Source: Pseudomonadota bacterium (lineage in GTDB: Bacteria > Myxococcota_A > Polyangia > Polyangiales > Polyangiaceae). From it: a DNA stretch of 5,000 bases. Location: positions 1 through 5,000 of the forward strand of contig QGUH01000374.1 of the NCBI GenBank assembly GCA_003242355.1, read 5' to 3'. The position numbers and the translations under genes are program-made. This document shows positions 1 to 5,000 of this stretch, one piece after another (positions within the stretch are counted from its first letter, which is position 1; every line of letters starts with the position of its first letter). The notes under the pieces are model-generated. The model saw only the letters and a list, made by a program, of their open reading frames with translations, ran no database searches and had not been told where the DNA came from.

Positions 1-457
1 AAATGTGCGGTGGGCGGTGCCCGTTCGTTAAATCCGCGGAGCCTGTGATGTTTGATTTGGGCTCTTCTCCCGCGGCCGCCGCTGCCTGTTCCGCGGCCAT
101 CGCGGCGGCCAGCGCTTCCGCCGAAGCGTCGGCGTCCACGTCGTCGGCGGTCGCTTCCGCGCTCGCGGCCGGCGGCGTTGCGGCAGAGGGCGTGCTCGGG
201 GCAGGAGCCGCCGTGGGCGGCGGCATTTCGGATTCCGGCACGAGGCTCGGCGGAAGCGCGGGAATGCCGGGATCGGGATCTTCGCCGGCCGCCGGGGGCG
301 GATCGTCGGGAGGAGCCGTCGTGGGATCGGTTGGCGCCGCGGGTGCTGCCGCCGGCGCGGGTTGCGCGAGCGCCTCGAGCGGCAGGCCGCAAGCGAGAGC
401 GACGAGCGCGCACGTTCGGAGTCGCACCGAACGGGAGAGTATCGAACGCAGCGTCAT
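1..457 (-). CDS. Exported Pro/Ala-rich protein of unknown function, N-terminal 152 residues (3' end beyond window)
   Basis: The frame is open from an ATG at 457-455 to the left edge without a stop. Residues 1-31 look like a Sec signal peptide: four arginines in the n-region (R4, R9, R12, R14), a hydrophobic core CALVALACGLPLEALA, and an ALA|QP cleavage site after A31. Residues 32 to about 105 are a low-complexity linker rich in Pro, Ala, Thr and Asp/Glu. Residues about 106-132 are Ala/Glu-rich and probably helical. From about residue 133 (PKSNITGSADLTNG) the composition changes: less Pro/Ala, lower G+C and a rare TTA codon. A folded domain may begin here, but too little is visible to name it. 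The start is well supported. It overlaps the upstream lipoprotein stop as ATGA, and an AAGGAG sits 10 bases upstream, so translational coupling is likely. The product should be periplasmic or outer-membrane associated. An outer-membrane beta-barrel with a Pro-rich N-terminal extension is one possibility, not shown. Family not recognised. Confidence 0.8.
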   Translation of the reverse strand, partial: MTLRSILSRSVRLRTCALVALACGLPLEALAQPAPAAAPAAPTDPTTAPPDDPPPAAGEDPDPGIPALPPSLVPESEMPPPTAAPAPSTPSAATPPAASAEATADDVDADASAEALAAAMAAEQAAAAAGEEPKSNITGSADLTNGHRPPHI

Positions 458-1152
458 GATGCGCACGCTCCTTCGGGAATGCAGATCGGCAGAGGAATGC
501 CGAACGCGCTCAGATCGCAGCATTCGGTTCCTTCGAAGCAGTCGTTCGGATCGACGGTGCAACCCTCGACCAGGCAGGTTCCGGACACGAACACGTCGCA
601 ATAGGTCGCTTCCGTGCCCGCGCAATCGTCGTTGCTCGTACACGGCATTCCCGCTCCGAGCGGCGGCCGCCTGCAGTAACTCGGCGACTCGCTCGCGTCA
701 CACGCGTACCCGCCGTCGCAGTCTGCCGAGCTCGTACAATCGCTCGTCGTGCAATAGCCGCTCGTTCCGTCCACGGGCTGGCAGTGCGGAAAGGCCGGAT
801 CCGTGCACGGCTCGCTGTCGACGTCGCAGTCGGCGCCGAGCCCGGAAGGCGCGGCCTCGCACGCCGCTCCGGGGGCGGGGCGAGAATAGCCCGGGGCGCA
901 TTGACAGCCGCTCGGGCCGGAGACTTCGTTGGGGCCGCAAGCGACGCAGCCTTTGTCCGTCCAGGCGGTGCCTGGAGCACACACACACCGTTGATTGTCG
1001 CCGTAGACGACCTGGTTCGGCCCGCATCGATCGTCGGGGTCGTACGTACACGCTCCCGCGATCGATCCGAGCAAAAGGAGGAGCGCCGCGGTACCCGTCA
1101 GACGGCGCATGCCTCCGCGCTCATGGATGTCCTCTGCTCCCGATGAAAGCAC
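454..1152 (-). CDS. Cysteine-rich secreted lipoprotein with tandem EGF-like modules
   Basis: A 232-residue protein if it starts at the GTG at 1152. Residues 15-35 (MRRLTGTAALLLLLGSIAGAC) are a lipoprotein-type signal peptide: two arginines, a Leu/Ala core, and AGAC with C35 as the probable lipidated cysteine, although -3 is Ala rather than the usual Leu/Val. The mature chain carries 26 further cysteines, an even number, as expected for a disulfide-bonded extracytoplasmic protein. Residues 43-71 and 72-100 are two similar 29-residue modules, each opening CGPN and holding CxCAPG. Residues 109-232 contain looser Cys/Asp units such as CTSSADC, CTSNDDC and CTVDPNDC. No enzyme motif is visible. Such Cys-rich lipoproteins are common in myxobacteria and usually unassigned; adhesion or surface binding is a guess. 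The start is uncertain. GTG 1152 has an AAAGGAG five bases upstream. ATG 1110 (MRRL) would give a tidier signal peptide, but its GGAGG is only one base away. GTG 1224 is a longer alternative. The stop overlaps the next gene by ATGA. Confidence 0.85.
   Translation of the reverse strand: MLSSGAEDIHERGGMRRLTGTAALLLLLGSIAGACTYDPDDRCGPNQVVYGDNQRCVCAPGTAWTDKGCVACGPNEVSGPSGCQCAPGYSRPAPGAACEAAPSGLGADCDVDSEPCTDPAFPHCQPVDGTSGYCTTSDCTSSADCDGGYACDASESPSYCRRPPLGAGMPCTSNDDCAGTEATYCDVFVSGTCLVEGCTVDPNDCFEGTECCDLSAFGIPLPICIPEGACAS
468..473 (-). promoter_or_regulatory. Shine-Dalgarno sequence for the exported Pro/Ala-rich protein
   Basis: On the minus strand AAGGAG lies 10 bases before the ATG at 457-455, inside the last codons (GAA GGA GCG) of the upstream lipoprotein gene. 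Together with the ATGA stop/start overlap it fixes the downstream start and points to coupled translation of the two secreted proteins. Confidence 0.7.
853..1026 (-). repeat. Two tandem 29-residue EGF-like modules within the lipoprotein
   Basis: Module 1 is residues 43-71 (1026-940) and module 2 is residues 72-100 (939-853), directly adjacent. Both start CGPN[QE]V, contain C-x-C-A-P-G and have their last cysteine at module position 27, giving four cysteines each. Module 2 (CQCAPGY, then eight residues, then C) fits the classical EGF signature C-x-C-x(2)-[GP]-[FYW]-x(4,8)-C as I recall it. Module 1 has Thr where the aromatic residue should be. Four rather than six cysteines per unit means these are partial or EGF-like rather than textbook EGF domains. 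Confidence 0.7.
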
Positions 1153-1157
1153 CTGAG

Positions 1158-1164
1158 CTCCTTT
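1158..1164 (-). promoter_or_regulatory. Shine-Dalgarno sequence supporting the GTG start of the lipoprotein
   Basis: On the minus strand AAAGGAG lies five bases before an in-frame GTG at 1152-1150. It is the best ribosome-binding match among the candidate starts of this gene, which is why the GTG was preferred over the ATG at 1110. The preference is moderate because the ATG gives a more compact signal peptide. Confidence 0.55.
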
Positions 1165-1308
1165 CTGGCGCAAGCAGGGTCCTCGCCCCGGAACGGCAGA
1201 CCTCGAGTTCACTTTAGAGGTCACGAACCACTCTCCGTGCGAGCTCGCTCTTTTTCTTCGTTCTGCACACTGGTGTTCCTGATGTCGTTGGCGCCCGGGC
1301 CGGCAGGC

Positions 1309-3945
1309 TCATCGGGCAGAAACGGGAGAGCCTTGGGCCTCCGCAGTGAGTCGCTGACTCACGCGATCGAACTCCGCGACCAGATCGGCGAGGAGCTCGG
1401 CCCGGTTACTCGGATTGGCTTCGAGCTGAGCGCAGAGGCTCGCCATGCGGGGCACGCCCATCGCCAGACACCCGCCTTTGAGTTTGTGCGCGGCCTGTTT
1501 GAGGAGCGAAGGATCGTTCGCAGCGATGGCCCGTTCGATGGATTCGATCTGTCCTGGAGTGTGCTTGAGGAAGATGCGAATCACGTTCTGGCTACGACGC
1601 ACCTTGGGGTCGAGCGCCGATGGCGCTTCGGCCGGTTCGGCCGTGGAACCGGCCGCCCCGGCCCCGTTGGCTTGCTCGGAGGCTCGGGCGTCGGCCGCGG
1701 GCCACCAGCGCTCGAGGATTTCCTCGAGCGCCGCCTGGCTGATGGGCTTCGCCAGGTAATCGTCCATTCCGGCCGCGAGCACCTTCTCGCGCTCGCCGCT
1801 GAGCGCGTGTGCCGTCACCGCGATGATCGGGACCCGCTGCTTTCCGGCTTCGCGTTTGCGGATCTCTCGGGCCGCCTGATAGCCGGTCATGACCGGCATC
1901 TGGCAGTCCATCAAGATCAACGGGTACTCTCGTTGCTCGAGCACGTCGAGCGCCTGCTGTCCGTCTTCGGCGACGTCCGCCGTGTAGCCGAGCTCGCGGA
2001 GTAGCTCGAGCATGACCTCCTGGTTGATGGGGTTGTCCTCGACGACCAGGAGGTGCCGTTTTTCGGTGCGGCGCGCTTTCCGCTCGCTCGTGAGCTTTCG
2101 ATTGCTGCTTTGGTGGGGCGGGCGGCTGTTGATGAGCCGCGTCATCGTGGCCGCCAAATCTCCCGCGCGCACGGGCTTCTGCAGGAACGCATTGGCGAGC
2201 GACTTCGCCTCTTTCGGCAGGGAGTGCTCGTCTTCGGACGTGAGCAGGATGACGAGGGGATTGCCGAAGACCTCGCTCGAGCGGATTTTGCGGGCGAGGT
2301 TCAGGCCATCTACCTCGGGCATGTTCATGTCCGTGAGCACGAGGCCGAAGGGGTCACCCGCGCGCATGGCGAGCTCGAGCTGATTGAGCGCCGAGGTGGC
2401 GCCATCGGCGCTCGCGCTCGGGATGCCCCAGCTCGTGAGCAGTTCTTCGAGGATGAAGCGATTGGTCTCGTTGTCGTCGACGATCAGCGTCCGCACCTTG
2501 TGCTGCGGGACGCGCGGTTGGCTCGCGTCGACCACGGTCGCTTCCTTGAGCGGCAGGGTGAACCAGAACGTGCTGCCCTTTCCGAGCTGGCTGACGACGC
2601 CAATCTCGCCGCCCATGAGCTGCACGAGCCGCTTGCAGATGGCGAGCCCGAGGCCGGTGCCGCCGTACTTGCGCGTGAGCGAGCCATCGACTTGCGAAAA
2701 GGCGTCGAACAGGCGCCCCTGCGCTTCTTCGGAGATGCCGATCCCGGTGTCGGAGACCTCGAAGCGCACGCGCGGGTCGGCGCCTTCGACGGCTTCGCGG
2801 CGTGCGCGGAGCACGATTTGCCCCTGCTCGGTGAACTTGACGGCGTTGCCGAGCAGATTCGAGAGCACCTGGCGCAAGCGGTCGCGATCGGCTTCCACGT
2901 AGTGCGGCAACCCGGGCTCTGCGTGGCACACGAGCTCGATGCGCTTGAGGTGAGCGCGCGCCGCGAACAGATCGACCACCTCTTCCACGAGGTGACGCAG
3001 GTTGCACGGCTCGTTGCGGAGCTCGAGCTTTCCGGCCTCGATCTTGGAGAAGTCGAGGACGTCGTTGAGCACCGTCATCAGGCCGTGCGCCGAGGCGTGC
3101 AACGTCTCGATGTAACGCCGCTGCTTGGTGTCGAGCTGGGTTCCGTGGAGCAACTCGATCATGCCGAGCACACCGTTCATCGGCGTGCGGATCTCGTGGC
3201 TCATGTTGGCGAGGAACTCGCTCTTGAGGCGCGCGGCCTCGAGGGCGGCCGCCGTGGTCTTCTCGAGACGCCGGAACGCTTTCTCCGTGAGTCGGAACAA
3301 AGGGCCGACGTAGAAGCTCACGAAACCGAGCGCGGCGAGCAGGGCGCCCGCGGCGCCGAAGCCGGCGCTCACGAGGATGTCGCGTTCGAGCCGAGAGCCC
3401 GCTTCGAGCCGCTCCGTCGAGGCGACCACCGCGACCCGGCCTACGGGGGCGCCTTCGATCGACGCCTCGGCCCACGAGGCGTAAGCGTTGGGGTAGCGCT
3501 GCAGGGTGCCGGGACGGTCGGAAAAGAGGCGCTCGACGGGAACGGGGAGGTTGCCGTGCGTGACCAGGACCTTGCCGTCGGCGTCGGTGACCACGATGGC
3601 AGAAATGTCGGAGTCCGCCACATAGCTGCCGAGCTGCTCGCGGATCTTCGCTTCGTCGGCGAGCAGGATGCCGAGCTCGGTCGTGTGGGCGAGCTCGGTG
3701 GCGCCCCGGCGCGCCTTCCACTCGAGGTCGGCGGCGATCGAAGGGGTGAGCTCCTCGAAGATGCGCGAAACCAGGGAGAAGATGAAGCCGCTCAGAGCGA
3801 GCAGGATGGCCGCGGTGAAGACCATGAACGCGACCTTGATGCGCAGGCTCGAGACGACGTTTCGTCGCTCTTCTTCGATCGCGCGCGTATCGAGATCGCT
3901 GGGGGGCGCTGCGTTCGGGTCCGAGCTCGAAGGGCTCTGCGTCAT
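1309..3945 (-). CDS. Membrane-bound hybrid sensor histidine kinase (HisKA-HATPase_c-REC-REC-HPt)
   Basis: An 878-residue tripartite phosphorelay kinase that autophosphorylates on His and passes phosphate His-Asp-His to an outside response regulator. Domains in order: TM1 about 36-60; extracytoplasmic sensor about 61-188, with AIVVTDADGKVLVTHG suggesting a Cache/PAS-like fold; TM2 about 189-213; a short helical linker with no room for a full HAMP domain; HisKA with H250 in SHEIRTPMNG; HATPase_c with N-box NLLGNAVKFT (N367), G1 DTGIG (399-403), an F-box near 412-420 and G2 GGTGLGL (428-434); REC1 about 485-603 with D490/D491, phospho-acceptor D539, T569 and K590; REC2 about 631-747 with E636/D637, D680, T711 and K733; an Ala/Gly-rich linker; HPt about 783-870 with H820 in AHKLKGG. 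All key residues are intact. The ATG at 3945 is the natural start just before TM1, though no clear Shine-Dalgarno is seen; the open frame continues upstream into the antiporter gene, which is implausible as coding. Layout resembles BarA/ArcB-like kinases but with two receivers. The signal and target are unknown, and no response regulator is adjacent. Confidence 0.95.
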   Translation of the reverse strand: MTQSPSSSDPNAAPPSDLDTRAIEEERRNVVSSLRIKVAFMVFTAAILLALSGFIFSLVSRIFEELTPSIAADLEWKARRGATELAHTTELGILLADEAKIREQLGSYVADSDISAIVVTDADGKVLVTHGNLPVPVERLFSDRPGTLQRYPNAYASWAEASIEGAPVGRVAVVASTERLEAGSRLERDILVSAGFGAAGALLAALGFVSFYVGPLFRLTEKAFRRLEKTTAAALEAARLKSEFLANMSHEIRTPMNGVLGMIELLHGTQLDTKQRRYIETLHASAHGLMTVLNDVLDFSKIEAGKLELRNEPCNLRHLVEEVVDLFAARAHLKRIELVCHAEPGLPHYVEADRDRLRQVLSNLLGNAVKFTEQGQIVLRARREAVEGADPRVRFEVSDTGIGISEEAQGRLFDAFSQVDGSLTRKYGGTGLGLAICKRLVQLMGGEIGVVSQLGKGSTFWFTLPLKEATVVDASQPRVPQHKVRTLIVDDNETNRFILEELLTSWGIPSASADGATSALNQLELAMRAGDPFGLVLTDMNMPEVDGLNLARKIRSSEVFGNPLVILLTSEDEHSLPKEAKSLANAFLQKPVRAGDLAATMTRLINSRPPHQSSNRKLTSERKARRTEKRHLLVVEDNPINQEVMLELLRELGYTADVAEDGQQALDVLEQREYPLILMDCQMPVMTGYQAAREIRKREAGKQRVPIIAVTAHALSGEREKVLAAGMDDYLAKPISQAALEEILERWWPAADARASEQANGAGAAGSTAEPAEAPSALDPKVRRSQNVIRIFLKHTPGQIESIERAIAANDPSLLKQAAHKLKGGCLAMGVPRMASLCAQLEANPSNRAELLADLVAEFDRVSQRLTAEAQGSPVSAR

Positions 3946-4073
3946 GGAAGAGGACCGCCCGGTTCCCAATGTCGTACGAGCGAAAACTCGGGCAGCGCAT
4001 GGGAACGGCAACGCCTTCGAAACAATGAAGGCCCAGCGCGAAGCGGCGCTCGTGTAGGGTGGCGTAGCGAACG

Positions 4074-5000
4074 CTACTGACCGCTCGCCGCGCCGGCACC
4101 CTGGAGGCCGGAATCGGCCGCGACGCGAAGGTCGGCGAGAGGGCGCAACGCGGTCCGCCGCACCCACACGAGCAACGCCAGCGCGACCACGGTGAGCCCC
4201 GCGGCGAGGCACGCCCAGACGCCGGGCAAACCGTAGCCGCGCACGAAACCGAAGAAGTAGGCGAGCGGCAGCGCGACGACGTAGTAACCGAACAAGTTCA
4301 CGTACGCCGCGGCATCCGGGCGACCCATGCCGCGCAGAAGCCCTCCGGCGACGACCTGCGTCCCGTCGGAAAGCTGGAAGGCCGCAGCGATGGGCAGGAT
4401 GGTTGCCGCCAGCGACACGAGCTTCGGATCGTCGGTGTACAAGCGAGGCAGGGCGAAGCGCAGCGTCGTGAACAGCGTCGCCGAGATCAGCATCACGCCG
4501 CCGCCGAGGAGCAGCGCCGCTTTGGTGGCGGCGCGCATGCGGACTTCGTCGCCTGCGCCGATGAGATTACCGACGCGCGTCGCCGCCCCTTGCGAGATCC
4601 CGAGTGGAACCATGAACGAGAGCGCCACCAGGTTGTGCACGATCTGGTGGCTGCCGACCCACTGCCGCCCGAGCCAGCCCGCCATCAGCGTCGAGATCGC
4701 AAAGGCCCATCCTTCGAGCGCGATCTGCGCGCCCACCGGCAATCCCAGGCGCACCACCTGCAGGAGCCCTCGCGCCGACGACGATTCGCGATCCCACGGC
4801 CGCCACGCGCCCGCGCTCAAGCGGAAGAGGCGAATCCAGGCCACGAGCCCGATCACGAGCAGAACCGACGTGAGCGAGCTCGCGATGGCCGCTCCTTCGA
4901 GCCCGAGCGCCGGCATCCCCAAGTTGCCGAAGATGAGCCCCCAGTTGAGCACCGCATTGACGGCGTTGCCGAGCCACATCACCCACGTGGCAGGCGCCAT
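4074..5000 (-). CDS. MATE-family multidrug/cation antiporter, C-terminal 308-309 residues (5' end beyond window)
   Basis: An inner-membrane exporter of the multidrug and toxic compound extrusion family, which uses an Na+ or H+ gradient to expel organic cations and drugs. Family members are about 450 residues with 12 helices. Here the ATG at the window edge is internal, and about eight helices are visible, probably TM5-TM12, at residues about 8-26, 40-58, 84-108, 121-140, 161-180, 194-216, 229-253 and 258-280, counted from the edge. The second MatE half begins near residue 85 with the hallmark run GLPVGAQIALEGWAF, then MAGWLG, SHQIVHNLVALSFMVPLGIS and ATRVGNLIGAGD. A later LLRGMGRPDAAAYVNLFGYYVVALPLAY matches the conserved TM10-TM11 region. 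A basic, soluble C-terminal tail ends GAASGQ at a TAG stop. The closest style is the NorM/DinF-type bacterial branch; substrate cannot be read from sequence. The 128-base gap to the downstream kinase (3946-4073) holds no convincing terminator or promoter, so co-transcription is possible but unproven. Confidence 0.93.
   Translation of the reverse strand: MAPATWVMWLGNAVNAVLNWGLIFGNLGMPALGLEGAAIASSLTSVLLVIGLVAWIRLFRLSAGAWRPWDRESSSARGLLQVVRLGLPVGAQIALEGWAFAISTLMAGWLGRQWVGSHQIVHNLVALSFMVPLGISQGAATRVGNLIGAGDEVRMRAATKAALLLGGGVMLISATLFTTLRFALPRLYTDDPKLVSLAATILPIAAAFQLSDGTQVVAGGLLRGMGRPDAAAYVNLFGYYVVALPLAYFFGFVRGYGLPGVWACLAAGLTVVALALLVWVRRTALRPLADLRVAADSGLQGAGAASGQ

Noticed and set aside
3..1217. 404-codon plus-strand frame beginning with a striking Ala/Ser/Gly-rich stretch
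   Set aside because: It is antisense to two genes that have clear export signals, a coupled ATGA junction and Shine-Dalgarno sequences. The Ala/Ser/Gly run is the mirror of the Pro/Ala-rich linker, and the rest is Arg-rich shadow translation.
1239..1256. GCGAGCTCGC palindrome followed by a T-run on the plus strand, resembling an intrinsic terminator
   Set aside because: A perfect palindrome leaves no proper loop, and the T-run is on the plus strand where no gene reads toward it. On the minus strand, where transcription runs, there is no U-tract after it.
3985..4073. Short inverted repeats (AGCGC/GCGCT and GGC/GCC) and weak -35/-10-like hexamers between antiporter and kinase
   Set aside because: Stems are short with no U-tract, and the hexamers match the consensus poorly; such matches are expected by chance in G+C-rich DNA.
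2053..4080. 675-codon open frame on the plus strand opposite the kinase
   Set aside because: It lies entirely over a kinase with every catalytic motif intact. The translation is a featureless mix of charged residues, Ala and Val with no domain, as expected from the reverse complement of strongly G+C-biased codons.
2354..4099. 581-codon minus-strand frame overlapping the kinase in a shifted phase
   Set aside because: Extremely Arg/Pro/Ala-rich without motifs; an out-of-frame reading of the kinase gene.
3946..4212. 89-residue upstream extension of the kinase frame
   Set aside because: It would overlap the end of the antiporter gene and is Arg-rich without a domain. The ATG at 3945 just before the first membrane helix is a sufficient start.

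Overview
The window is strongly G+C-rich, and all four genes read leftward on the minus strand. The mix of a very cysteine-rich lipoprotein, a Pro/Ala-rich exported protein and a large membrane hybrid histidine kinase suggests a soil or marine myxobacterium (phylum Myxococcota, perhaps the Polyangia/Sorangium side). That placement is inferred from gene style and base composition, not from a marker gene.

Reading in the direction of transcription, from high to low coordinates: (1) positions 5000 to 4074 hold the C-terminal two thirds of a MATE-family multidrug/cation antiporter whose start lies beyond the right edge. (2) After a 128-base gap, 3945 to 1309 encodes an 878-residue hybrid kinase laid out as TM, extracytoplasmic sensor, TM, HisKA, HATPase_c, REC, REC, HPt. 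All phosphorelay residues are present. (3) After a 156-base gap, 1152 to 454 encodes a small secreted lipoprotein with 27 cysteines, including two tandem EGF-like modules. (4) Its stop codon overlaps by ATGA the start of an exported Pro/Ala-rich protein (457 to 1) that runs off the left edge.

The last two genes are almost certainly co-translated: they share a 4-base overlap, and a Shine-Dalgarno sequence for the second sits inside the end of the first. They are the best candidates for a cell-surface pair acting together. The kinase has no DNA-binding response regulator beside it, so its output partner must be encoded elsewhere. Whether kinase, antiporter and surface proteins form one pathway cannot be judged from this window; shared strand is the only link.

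There is no tRNA, rRNA, CRISPR array, insertion sequence or phage gene that I can see, no convincing intrinsic terminator, and no promoter strong enough to call. Very long open frames on the opposite strand are by-products of G+C-rich codon use in the real genes. I found no clear novel multi-gene system. The lipoprotein/exported-protein pair is the least explained part.
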